Shown piece after piece: positions 45,089-53,831 of a stretch of DNA of 64,000 bases. Location of the stretch: the NCBI GenBank assembly GCA_030625885.1, contig DAOUPZ010000021.1, forward strand, positions 1-64,000, written 5' to 3'. A model generated the notes under the pieces. The model was not told the DNA's origin and did not search any database. It saw only the letters and a list, made by a program, of their open reading frames with translations. The position numbers and the translations under genes were made by a program. Numbering within the stretch: the first letter of the stretch is position 1; every line of letters starts with the position of its first letter. This stretch comes from Clostridia bacterium. GTDB lineage: Bacteria > Bacillota > DAOUPZ01.

Positions 45089-46393
45089 TTATTTTATTTC
45101 AAACCTATTAAGTTTGGCATATAATATACCATCTAACTCCGCGTCAACCAAAATATATTCATCTTTATACTCTAATTGAAAGACCTGTCCGTCTTCGTAA
45201 ATCTTTGTCAACCATTTACTATGATCATAAGGAATACCCAGCAAAATGCGATATCGCCCCGGAATAAAATGCTGCAGCATTAACTCCATTAACTTTTCAA
45301 ATCCATGTCCCGTTCTTGCAATCACTTCTACAGAAGGATACTCAGAAGATGTAATAACCGGTAAAGTCCCTTGATAACAATCAACCTTATTTAAAACTAG
45401 AATTTGAGATTTGTCATTCATCCCTAACTTATTAATAACGCTCTCCACAACGGCAATTTGTCTTTCAAAATCATCATAACCAGTGTCTACCACATGTAGT
45501 ATAGCATCAGCCGTTTTTACTTCCTCTAACGTAGCTTGAAAAGCTGAAATCAGTTGGTGAGGAATTTTTTGTATAAAGCCAACCGTATCACTAATGTCAA
45601 TTGGATAACCCCCTGGCAGTTCAATACGGCGTAATATGGGATCTATTGTAGCAAATAGTTTATCTTCACCTTTGCGCTCCTCTTTATGGCTCTCTGTTTG
45701 CATACCATATTGCTTAACCAATTCATACTGCAGCGTGGATTTACCTGCATTTGTATACCCCACAATCGCCACAACAGGCACACGAGTCCCTCTTCCTTCA
45801 CGTTGTAATACACGATGTTTACTCACCGTTTCCAGACTCGCTTTAATATCCGTCATCCGATCTCTTATTCGACGCCGGTTTAATTCTAACTTCGTCTCAC
45901 CAGGACCACGGGTTCCAATCCCGCCCCCTTGCCGTGAAAATGTTTGCCCTGTTCCAATTAAATGTGATAATTGATACTGTAACTGAGCAAGTTCAACTTG
46001 CAATTTACCTTCTCGCGTTTGTGCCCTTTGTGCAAAAATATCCAAAATAAGGGTTGTCCGATCAATAATAGGCTGTTTAATCATATGCTCTAAATTCTTC
46101 ATCTGCACACCTGATAATTCATCATCAAAAATAACCAAATCCGCCTCTAACTCTTCTGCTCTCTGAGCAATCTCTTCTACCATACCTTTTCCCACAAAAG
46201 TAGCGGGATGCGGTTTCTCCCTTTTTTGAATAATACGTTCTATTACTTTAGCGCCAGCCGTTTCAGCCAACCGTTCTAATTCATCCAGTGATTGATGGAC
46301 TGGAAATTCATCCTTCAAAAAATAACGATCAACGGCTACTAAAATAGCACGTTCCTGTTTGTTTTCTTCAATTTCATATAATATGATAACCAC
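45089..46393 (-). CDS. hflX: Ribosome-associated GTPase HflX
   Basis: A 434-residue GTPase that rescues or splits stalled and heat-damaged ribosomes. An N-terminal HflX domain with HPATFVGKGMVEEI and the GTP_bdg_M region TRGPGETKLELNRRRIRDR precede the G domain: GYTNAGKST, DTVGFIQKIPHQL, NKVD. Full length. The start is uncertain: GTG 46393 sits immediately behind AGGGA, which is too close to be ideal, and no better ATG is in frame nearby. The EamA gene follows. Confidence 0.93.
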   Translation of the reverse strand: MVIILYEIEENKQERAILVAVDRYFLKDEFPVHQSLDELERLAETAGAKVIERIIQKREKPHPATFVGKGMVEEIAQRAEELEADLVIFDDELSGVQMKNLEHMIKQPIIDRTTLILDIFAQRAQTREGKLQVELAQLQYQLSHLIGTGQTFSRQGGGIGTRGPGETKLELNRRRIRDRMTDIKASLETVSKHRVLQREGRGTRVPVVAIVGYTNAGKSTLQYELVKQYGMQTESHKEERKGEDKLFATIDPILRRIELPGGYPIDISDTVGFIQKIPHQLISAFQATLEEVKTADAILHVVDTGYDDFERQIAVVESVINKLGMNDKSQILVLNKVDCYQGTLPVITSSEYPSVEVIARTGHGFEKLMELMLQHFIPGRYRILLGIPYDHSKWLTKIYEDGQVFQLEYKDEYILVDAELDGILYAKLNRFEIK

Positions 46394-46432
46394 TCCCTAT
46401 ATCACATAACATTCTTTTAGGCATATGAAAGA

Positions 46433-46473
46433 AAATAACAAGCCAAAGATACGAACATACTGACTTGTTATTT
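46433..46473 (-). terminator. Terminator of the ABC-F gene
   Basis: AAAATAACAAG and CTTGTTATTTT pair across a 19-base partly paired loop, after the ABC-F stop at 46584 and before hflX. Confidence 0.65.
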
Positions 46474-46583
46474 TTTTGAATGTGCCTTAACTTAATTTAT
46501 ATTATAACCTATTATCCCTATTACTTGTGATCAGGTTCTCAATAATTAAAAAACGGGTGGTTTTTCAACAAACAAGAACATCC

Positions 46584-48206
46584 CTACTTGCTTTCATACA
46601 GCTTATCGATTGCTTTTTGAGTTGCTTCATTTTCAAAAAATTCATCAAATGTAGTTGATTTATCAAAAACTCCATTTGGCGTTATTTCAATGACTCTATT
46701 TGCAATCGTCTGAATAAACTTATGGTCATGAGATGAAAATAACATCGTACCTGAAAAAGCAATTAGGCCATTGTTAACAGATTGAATAGATTCTAAATCC
46801 AAGTGATTGGTTGGTTCATCAAGAATTATAACATTTGCCCCAGAAAGCATTAATTTTGAAAACATGCATCTTACTTTTTCTCCCCCAGATAGTACATTTA
46901 CCATTTTCAAAGCCTCATCACCAGAAAATAACATTTTACCTAAGAACCCTCTGATAAACGTTTCTGATTTTTCTTCAGAATATTGTCTTAACCAGTCTAC
47001 TAAGTTTAAGTCCATATCAGTAAAATAGTCTGCATTATCTTTTGCAAAATAGGACCTAGACGTCGTGACACCCCACTTAAATGTGCCCTGATCAGGTTCT
47101 ATTTCACCCATTAAGATTTTAAACAAAACCGTTTTTGCCATCTCATTTCTGCCAAGAAAAATAATTTTGTCTCCCTTGCCTACCGTAAATGAAATATTAT
47201 TTAAAACTTTTACCCCATCAATCGTTTTACTTATTCCATCTACTGTTAAAATATCTTTCCCCGCTTCTCTTTCTGGTGTAAACCCCACGAAAGGATATCG
47301 CCTTGATGAAGGTTGAATATCATCTACTGTAATTTTATCTAATGTTTTCTTTCTTGAAGTCGCTTGTTTCGCTTTTGAAGCATTCGAACTAAACCTGGCA
47401 ATAAATGTCTGAAGTTCTTTAATCTTTTCTTCCTTTTTCTTGTTCTGATCCTTCATTAATTTTAATGCTAACTGGCTAGATTCATACCAAAAATCATAGT
47501 TACCTACAAATAATTTTGCTTTCCCAAAATCAATATCTAACATATGTGTACAGACTTTATTTAGAAAATGCCGATCATGTGATACCACAATAACTGTATT
47601 TTCATAGTTTAATAGAAATTCTTCTAACCAGCTGATTGCTTTAAAATCCAAATGATTTGTAGGCTCATCTAGTAAAAGAATATCTGGATTGCCAAAAAGT
47701 GATTGTGCTAATAAAACTTTTACTTTTTCACTACCTTTTAGCTCTTTCATTGTTTTTAAATGTAAATCCTTATTAATTCCTAAGCCCATTAATAACTTTT
47801 CTGCATTTATTTCTGCTTCCCAACCCTCTAATTCTGCAAACTCTGCTTCTAATTCAGATGCCTTTATGCCATCTGTCTCACTAAAATCTTCTTTTTGATA
47901 AAGTGCATCCTTTTCTTGCATTATTTCAAAAATTCTTTTATGTCCCATAATAACTGTATTTAAAACCATGACATCATCAAATTCAAAGTGATCTTGTTTT
48001 AATACCGCTAGTCTTTCACCTGGTGTTATAGATACCGATCCTGTACTCGGCTGAAGCTCACCAGATAATATCTTTAAAAAGGTTGATTTACCTGCACCAT
48101 TTGCACCTATTACCCCATAACAATTTCCTGGCGTAAATTTTACATTGACATCTTCAAATAACTTTTTATCCACGAACCTTAAACTTAAACCTGCAACTGT
48201 AATCAA
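46584..48206 (-). CDS. ABC-F ribosome-associated ATPase (YbiT type)
   Basis: A 540-residue soluble protein with two ABC nucleotide-binding domains and the ABC-F linker (about 240-290), and no membrane part. NBD1 has GANGAGKST, but its signature is LKGSEKVK instead of LSGGE. NBD2 has an altered Walker A (GRNEMAKTV), a normal LSGGEKVRCMFS and LDEPTNHLD in both halves. ABC-F proteins act at the ribosomal E/P site in stalling or antibiotic resistance. The start is TTG 48206, whose ribosome site (48242-48248) is about 35 bases away across a hairpin and a possible leader peptide. A housekeeping YbiT/YkpA-type role is more likely than drug resistance. Confidence 0.9.
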   Translation of the reverse strand: MITVAGLSLRFVDKKLFEDVNVKFTPGNCYGVIGANGAGKSTFLKILSGELQPSTGSVSITPGERLAVLKQDHFEFDDVMVLNTVIMGHKRIFEIMQEKDALYQKEDFSETDGIKASELEAEFAELEGWEAEINAEKLLMGLGINKDLHLKTMKELKGSEKVKVLLAQSLFGNPDILLLDEPTNHLDFKAISWLEEFLLNYENTVIVVSHDRHFLNKVCTHMLDIDFGKAKLFVGNYDFWYESSQLALKLMKDQNKKKEEKIKELQTFIARFSSNASKAKQATSRKKTLDKITVDDIQPSSRRYPFVGFTPEREAGKDILTVDGISKTIDGVKVLNNISFTVGKGDKIIFLGRNEMAKTVLFKILMGEIEPDQGTFKWGVTTSRSYFAKDNADYFTDMDLNLVDWLRQYSEEKSETFIRGFLGKMLFSGDEALKMVNVLSGGEKVRCMFSKLMLSGANVIILDEPTNHLDLESIQSVNNGLIAFSGTMLFSSHDHKFIQTIANRVIEITPNGVFDKSTTFDEFFENEATQKAIDKLYESK

Positions 48207-48241
48207 ATTATTAATTTGTTATACAACGATCTGTATAACAT
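48203..48241 (-). CDS. Possible leader peptide upstream of the ABC-F gene
   Basis: AAGGAGG (48242-48248) is followed at once by an ATG opening a 12-codon frame (MLYRSLYNKLII) whose TGA overlaps the TTG start of the ABC-F gene by two bases. Zero spacing from the ribosome site is unfavourable, so initiation here is uncertain. It contains the hairpin at 48217-48240. Confidence 0.35.
   Translation of the reverse strand: MLYRSLYNKLII
48217..48240 (-). promoter_or_regulatory. Hairpin between ribosome site and ABC-F start
   Basis: TGTTATACA and TGTATAACA form a perfect nine-bp stem with a six-base loop, placed exactly between AAGGAGG and the TTG start. When folded it would bring the two to about eleven bases apart; when open it leaves them 35 apart. 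This suggests translational control. Confidence 0.55.
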
Positions 48242-48260
48242 CCTCCTTTCAGTTTTGAAA

Positions 48261-48296
48261 ATAAAAAATTGCACAATGTGTTGTGCAATTTTTTAT
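48261..48296 (-). terminator. Terminator between ABC exporter and ABC-F genes
   Basis: ATAAAAAATTGCACAA and TTGTGCAATTTTTTAT pair perfectly around a four-base loop. On the minus strand it follows the exporter stop (48382) and precedes the ABC-F leader, so it ends the exporter transcript or attenuates the ABC-F gene. Confidence 0.88.
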
Positions 48297-48381
48297 CTAA
48301 CTCACTAGATTATACAACCTTTTTCAAGATTATTGAATACTTTTTGAAAAAATATATTTCTGAGACAGTTCTTGTGATATA

Positions 48382-50118
48382 TTAAACGTTATCAAATTGC
48401 ATATTATAAAAATAAGCATATAAACCGTTTTGCTCTAAAAGATCACGATGATTTCCTGTTTCTTTAATTCCCTCATCCGTAAGGACAATGATCTCATCTG
48501 CATTTCTAATGGTACTTAATCTATGCGCAATAATTAAAGTCGTTCTGTTTTTTGCTAATTCTTCCAGTGACTTTTGGATAAATCTTTCACTTTCATTATC
48601 TAACGCAGAGGTTGCTTCATCCAAAATTAATATGGTCGGATTTTTCAAAAATACTCTGGCAATGGATATCCGCTGTTTTTGTCCACCTGACAGTTTAACC
48701 CCTCTTTCGCCCACATAACTATCATATCCATCGGTTAATTTAATGATAAAATCATGAATATTGGCTTTCTTAGCTGCTTCTATTATTTCATCATCAGATG
48801 CCTCCGGCTTTCCATAAGCAATATTTTCTTTTATTGAACCGGAAAACATATAAACATCCTGTTGAACAATGCCAATCGCGCTTCTTAAAGACTTTAGTTT
48901 TATGTGTCTTAGATCTATTCCATCTAGGGTCACCATACCCTCATTAATTTCATAAAACCTTGGTATGAGACTGCAGAGCGTCGTTTTTCCGCCACCGGAA
49001 GGCCCAACCAGCGCCACTTTTTTCCCTGACGGAATTTTAATATTAATATGATTTAAAACATTGTGCGCTTCATTATAACTAAAAGAAACATTTTCAAACA
49101 CAATATTGCCCTTGGGATTTGTAAATTCTATCGCATTGGGTTCGTCTTTTATATCAGGTATGGTATTCATAATTTCTAAGAATCTTTCAAAACCCGTTAG
49201 TCCTTTTTGAAACTGTTCTGTGAAATTGATAAGCTTTTGTATGGGATTTAAAAAAATGTTGATATATAAGATATAAACAATAAGATCAGATACCATCAAT
49301 GTACCTGCGTTGATAAACAGACCGCCAGAAAGGATCACAGAAAGATATAATATTCCTTGAAAAAAGTTATTGCCGCTAAAAAACCTTCCCATTATGAAAT
49401 AGCTGTCTTCTTTTGTTTTTAAAAACGCTTCATTCCCTTTACTGAATTTAGCACTTTCTATATCCTCATTAGCAAAAGATTTTACGACCCTTATCCCCGC
49501 AAGACTATCCTGTATTTGAGCATTAACATTTGCTATTTTCTCTCTGTTTTTTTTGAATACACTTTTCATTTTTTTATTATAAAAGTAGGAAAAATACAAC
49601 ATAATAAGTGTAAAAAATATTAAAATAAGCGTTATTCTAACATTGATATTAAGTAATATGATAAAAGCGCCCATTATTTTAAGAATTGAAATGAATAAAT
49701 CTTCCGGTCCATGATGGGCTAGTTCTGATATATCAAAGAGATCTGTAACGACTCTTGACATCAATTTTCCTGTATTCATTTCATCATAATAAGAAAAAGA
49801 TAATTTTTGCAAATGATTAAAAATATCTTCTCTCATATCCGCTTCCATTTTAGCACCCATGATATGTCCCCACGAGGTTATAAAGTACTGGCAAAAATAC
49901 CTGACAACATACAATAAAAATAATATAATTCCTACGTAGAGAATATAACGAATGATTTTGCTGGCATCTGGTAAAGTATAGACATCATTTAAGAGAAACC
50001 TTACAAACAACGGAAACACAAGATCTATTGCCGATAAAGTTAATGCCGCAAACATATCCGCAAAAAACAAATTTTTATAGGGTTTATAATAACTAATAAA
50101 TCCTCTTAGATTATCCAT
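48382..50118 (-). CDS. ABC exporter, permease and ATPase in one chain
   Basis: A 578-residue half-transporter of the MsbA/YknU kind. Six membrane helices (about 15-300) precede a nucleotide-binding domain with [35 protein letters not shown] and the switch His in IAHRLST. It would work as a homodimer, since no partner gene is adjacent. The ATG has only a weak ribosome site. Substrate (lipid, drug or peptide) is unknown. Confidence 0.92.
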   Translation of the reverse strand: MDNLRGFISYYKPYKNLFFADMFAALTLSAIDLVFPLFVRFLLNDVYTLPDASKIIRYILYVGIILFLLYVVRYFCQYFITSWGHIMGAKMEADMREDIFNHLQKLSFSYYDEMNTGKLMSRVVTDLFDISELAHHGPEDLFISILKIMGAFIILLNINVRITLILIFFTLIMLYFSYFYNKKMKSVFKKNREKIANVNAQIQDSLAGIRVVKSFANEDIESAKFSKGNEAFLKTKEDSYFIMGRFFSGNNFFQGILYLSVILSGGLFINAGTLMVSDLIVYILYINIFLNPIQKLINFTEQFQKGLTGFERFLEIMNTIPDIKDEPNAIEFTNPKGNIVFENVSFSYNEAHNVLNHINIKIPSGKKVALVGPSGGGKTTLCSLIPRFYEINEGMVTLDGIDLRHIKLKSLRSAIGIVQQDVYMFSGSIKENIAYGKPEASDDEIIEAAKKANIHDFIIKLTDGYDSYVGERGVKLSGGQKQRISIARVFLKNPTILILDEATSALDNESERFIQKSLEELAKNRTTLIIAHRLSTIRNADEIIVLTDEGIKETGNHRDLLEQNGLYAYFYNMQFDNV

Positions 50119-50430
50119 ATATTTCTATTTAAACTAATTTTAGCGTGCTTTAATTAATTTAAATACCTCCCTCATTTAGTTTTACCTTAAATTATACTAA
50201 AATATTCAAAACTTTCAAGATATTAAAGAGCATCCCTATTCACAAATTGAGATGAGCTTGGATTAATTGACTATTTATATTATTGGTTATTGAAGCCTGT
50301 TTATTCTTCTTCCTTTAGAAGTCAAGTTGCCCTCTAAATACGTACTAAATAAAAAATGGCAGGGTAAGTCCCATACCATTTTTAAATGTTATAGTTTTGA
50401 TTTTACAGGTGTAGAGTAGATGTTCACGTA
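50119..50430. other. Intergenic region with a terminator
   Basis: About 310 bases without a gene. A hairpin at 50351-50383 (AAAATGGTATGGGA..CCCTGCCATTTTTT on the minus strand, with a mismatch) follows the amidohydrolase stop and has a T-run, so it is its terminator. The rest is AT-rich and probably contains the exporter promoter. Confidence 0.6.
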
Positions 50431-51792
50431 CTATACCGTAGGAAATCTATCAGGAAGCACAATGCCCGCTCTTTTATAAATTGATTTCGCCCGTTCTTTT
50501 GCCTCTGCAATAATCGCGTCTTCATCAACTGTCAAAACCTTACGGTTTTTCATAATCCACTTTCCATCACATATCATACTTTCAATGTTATGACTATGCA
50601 TTGAAGTCACAAGATTTGCAATGGTATCGTGAAGCGGCAACATATCGATTGTATTAGGATTAATAATAATAACATCTGCCTTTTTGCCTGGCTCCAAACT
50701 CCCCTGATTTTCCTCATCCAATATGGTTCGTGCCCCATTTATAGTTGCCATTGTAAGAATCTCCTGAGCCTTAACCACTGTAGGATCTAATCTCCAACCC
50801 TTATGGATCAAAGATGTCAGATACATTTCATCAATCATATTCATTCGGTTATTACTGGGTGCGCCGTCTGTACCAATCGAAACACAGATACCCTCTTTTA
50901 ACATATGGGGAACTTTTGCAAATCCGAGGACACGCATCGCCGCCGCCGGATTATGAGATACCTTGACTTGTCGGTCTTTGAAAATCTCAACTTCTTCATC
51001 CGTCAGCCAAACCGTATGAACGGCGAGGAAGTTCTTATCTAAAACGCCCAGGTTTTCAAGATGCTGAACCGTTGTTGCACCCCTTGTTTCCCTAACAAAT
51101 TCAACCTCTTCTTTTATTTCTGCAACATGCATATGCACACCAACATCATACTGATCGGCAAGCGCTTTAGTTCTAATAATTAAATCATCTGTTGCATTGA
51201 AAATGGTTCTTAACCCAAACCATACCTTAACACGTCCATTTGCTGTATTATGAAATCTTTTAATATCTGCTTCCTGAACCTCAAGTTCCTCCTGTGTCGT
51301 CTTTTGCCACAATTCTGGTAAACCTTCACCACAATCCATTACCGATTTTGCCAGAATACCTCTAATACCGGTTTGAGACACCGCTTTAGCCATACCCGAT
51401 ACAAACTGTCCACCTGGTTCTGCAAAAGATGTAACACCGGACTTTATGAGTTCCAGATTACACATTAATGTAGAAATATAGGAGTCTTCTTCTGTCATGT
51501 TGCTTTCATAAGGCCAGATTCTTTCATGCAGCCACGTCAAAAGATTGACATCATCTCCAAGTCCTCTCCCCAACTGCTGCGAGGTATGTACATGCGTATT
51601 AATCAAACCGGGCATAACAATTTTATCCGTTGCATCTACAATCTCAGCATCAGGCTTAACAAGAGCCGGATCAATATGACCCACCGCAACAATTTGATCA
51701 TCTTCAATCAAAACTTCACCCGATTGATAAACCTGTGAATTCTTATCCATGGTCAAAATAAAAGCATTTTTTATATATATCTGTTTCTTCAA
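50431..51792 (-). CDS. Amidohydrolase, probable purine or nucleoside deaminase
   Basis: A 453-residue metal-dependent hydrolase of the AtzA/TrzN/SsnA/MtaD group. The metal ligands are seen in NTHVHTSQQLGRG, HMHVAE, VHTVW and GTDGAPSNN. Members deaminate guanine, adenosine derivatives, 8-oxoguanine or S-adenosylhomocysteine. It is the last gene of the nucleoside import operon, 30 bases behind the second permease, which favours a purine substrate. TTG 51792 has GGGGAGG eight bases upstream. Which purine is not resolved. Confidence 0.9.
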   Translation of the reverse strand: MKKQIYIKNAFILTMDKNSQVYQSGEVLIEDDQIVAVGHIDPALVKPDAEIVDATDKIVMPGLINTHVHTSQQLGRGLGDDVNLLTWLHERIWPYESNMTEEDSYISTLMCNLELIKSGVTSFAEPGGQFVSGMAKAVSQTGIRGILAKSVMDCGEGLPELWQKTTQEELEVQEADIKRFHNTANGRVKVWFGLRTIFNATDDLIIRTKALADQYDVGVHMHVAEIKEEVEFVRETRGATTVQHLENLGVLDKNFLAVHTVWLTDEEVEIFKDRQVKVSHNPAAAMRVLGFAKVPHMLKEGICVSIGTDGAPSNNRMNMIDEMYLTSLIHKGWRLDPTVVKAQEILTMATINGARTILDEENQGSLEPGKKADVIIINPNTIDMLPLHDTIANLVTSMHSHNIESMICDGKWIMKNRKVLTVDEDAIIAEAKERAKSIYKRAGIVLPDRFPTV

Positions 51793-51822
51793 TATTAAAA
51801 CCTCCCCACTGATTTGATTGTT

Positions 51823-52767
51823 TTATCTTGCATCACCAATATAAGGTTTTCCCAAACTTTGCGGATCGCTGCTGCCCTTAGCGGAAAACAATAGAACAAC
51901 TAATGTGACAACATAAGGCAACATCGTTAGATACTGTGACGGCAATTGTATACCAATTGCCTGCAATCTAAACTGGAAAGCATCTGCAGCACCAAAGAGG
52001 AGCGCTGCCAAAAATACACCAATTGGATGGCGTCTACCGAAAATCACAACCGCTAAAGCGATATATCCGCGCCCTGAAGTTACATTTTCCATAAACACAC
52101 CAAGCTGCACCAGCGTTAAATAGGCACCCCCTAATCCTCCCAAAACACCATTGATCATGGCTGCCAAATAACGTATAGTATATACCTTAATCCCCACCGT
52201 GTCTGCTGCCCGCGGATGTTCTCCAACAGCTGTCAGGGACAACCCCCAGGTTGTACCATATAAAAATAGGGTACTTAAAATAATTAGTACATATGATGCA
52301 TACACGATAATATCCTGATTAAAAAAAGCAGGCCCAATAACGGGTATATCACAAAGCATTGGTATCGCAATCTTATGAAACGTACTAATTTGAGGAAAAT
52401 CCGGATTGTTGTTCACCAAAATCTTGAACATAAAGCTCGTTGCACCCAAGATGAACATATTCAAAGCAATGCCTGTGACCGTTTGATCTTTACGCAAACA
52501 TATAGAAAATACTGCATGAATCAAACTAACCATCATACCACCAATCATACCACCAATGAGCCCAAGCCATAAGTTCCCCGTCACATAGGTGGCTGCAAAA
52601 CTAAAAAATGCCCCGGAAAGCATGATGGCCTCAACCCCGATATTCAGTATTCCCGCTTTTTCTGAAAAGGTTTCGCCTAAGCCAGCAAAAATAAGGGGCA
52701 CAGCCATTCTAACACTTGATGTCAAAAAAGTCGTCAAAAATGCCACCGTAAACATCTGTTCCAACAT
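51823..52767 (-). CDS. nupQ: Nucleoside ABC importer permease 2
   Basis: A 314-residue membrane permease (BPD_transp_2) with about nine helices, like Bacillus NupQ/YufQ. Typical stretches are ERAGILNIGVEAIMLSGAF (here SEKAGILNIGVEAIMLSG) and GRGYIALAVVIFGRRHPIG. It pairs with the permease encoded two bases upstream. Substrates of the family are purine nucleosides, mainly guanosine in Bacillus. The symbol is by analogy with nupNOPQ. Confidence 0.88.
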   Translation of the reverse strand: MLEQMFTVAFLTTFLTSSVRMAVPLIFAGLGETFSEKAGILNIGVEAIMLSGAFFSFAATYVTGNLWLGLIGGMIGGMMVSLIHAVFSICLRKDQTVTGIALNMFILGATSFMFKILVNNNPDFPQISTFHKIAIPMLCDIPVIGPAFFNQDIIVYASYVLIILSTLFLYGTTWGLSLTAVGEHPRAADTVGIKVYTIRYLAAMINGVLGGLGGAYLTLVQLGVFMENVTSGRGYIALAVVIFGRRHPIGVFLAALLFGAADAFQFRLQAIGIQLPSQYLTMLPYVVTLVVLLFSAKGSSDPQSLGKPYIGDAR

Positions 52768-52769
52768 TT

Positions 52770-53831
52770 TTATTCGCCCCCCTCTTTGACAGTATTAATG
52801 GTTATCTTTCTCTCTTTAAAAAACATGTCTTTTGCCAGTATTAATAATACGACCAACCCTAAAATAATGAGAATAATGGAAGCTGGTATGCCTAACTGTC
52901 TTTGCATGGTATTTGAACCCACCTGCAATGCAGCAAAACCAATGGCAGAAACCAATACACCAATTGGATGGTTAAAACCCAAAAGCGCAACCAATATAGC
53001 CGTATATCCATTTCCACCCGAAATACCGTCAAGTAATCTGAATTGTATCCCCAGTACTTCTCCCATACCCGCCAACCCGGCGAGCCCTCCACTCAAAAAG
53101 GCGGATATAATGATATTTTTCATAACAGAAATACCCGTACATTTTGCAGCATTTTTGTTAAGACCTACCACGTGGAGTTCATAACCAATCGTCGTTTTAT
53201 GCATGATAAACCACATAAAAAATACCATAAGTAGTGCAATAAGAAATCCAGCATGCAATCTTGTCGGTGGAAGTAATTCAGGTAATCTGGCAGCTTTTTC
53301 AATCATGGGAGATTGAGGAAGATATTCCCCGGGTTCTTTAAGCACCCCTCTAACAACCAAAGCCGTTATATTAATGGCAATATAGTTAAACATGATCGTC
53401 GTTATGATTTCTGATATATTAAACTTTACTTTTAAGATTCCCGGTATCAAAGCCCATAATCCTCCAAAAACAAAGGCAACTATGATTGAAAGAATTAATC
53501 TTAAAGGACCGGGTACCCCCGTTAAAAATATGGATGTTGCCGCAGCACCAATCGCGCCCATATATAGCTGCCCTTCTGCCCCGATATTAAAAAAACCGCT
53601 TTTAAAGGCCACAGCTATTCCAAGACCGGCAAAAATTAATGGTGTTGATTTTACAAAAATTTCAACAAACCCGTTGAGCGTTCCAAAAATTCCGAACAAA
53701 AATGCTTGATAAGCTTTTATGGGGCTTTTATTAGCTGCCATAACCAAAAGTGTCGCAACAATCAATACGATCGAAATAATAACCAGTATGTTTAGCATAT
53801 TATTTTTAATTTTAGCATGATTTTTTATCAT
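52770..53831 (-). CDS. nupP: Nucleoside ABC importer permease 1
   Basis: A 353-residue membrane permease like NupP/YufP, with about eight to ten helices, AFKSGFFNIGAEGQLYMGAIG and GGNGYTAILVALLGFNHPIG. Its ATG overlaps the ATPase stop by four bases (53828-53831), and the next permease starts two bases after its stop, so translation of the block is coupled. Confidence 0.88.
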   Translation of the reverse strand: MIKNHAKIKNNMLNILVIISIVLIVATLLVMAANKSPIKAYQAFLFGIFGTLNGFVEIFVKSTPLIFAGLGIAVAFKSGFFNIGAEGQLYMGAIGAAATSIFLTGVPGPLRLILSIIVAFVFGGLWALIPGILKVKFNISEIITTIMFNYIAINITALVVRGVLKEPGEYLPQSPMIEKAARLPELLPPTRLHAGFLIALLMVFFMWFIMHKTTIGYELHVVGLNKNAAKCTGISVMKNIIISAFLSGGLAGLAGMGEVLGIQFRLLDGISGGNGYTAILVALLGFNHPIGVLVSAIGFAALQVGSNTMQRQLGIPASIILIILGLVVLLILAKDMFFKERKITINTVKEGGE

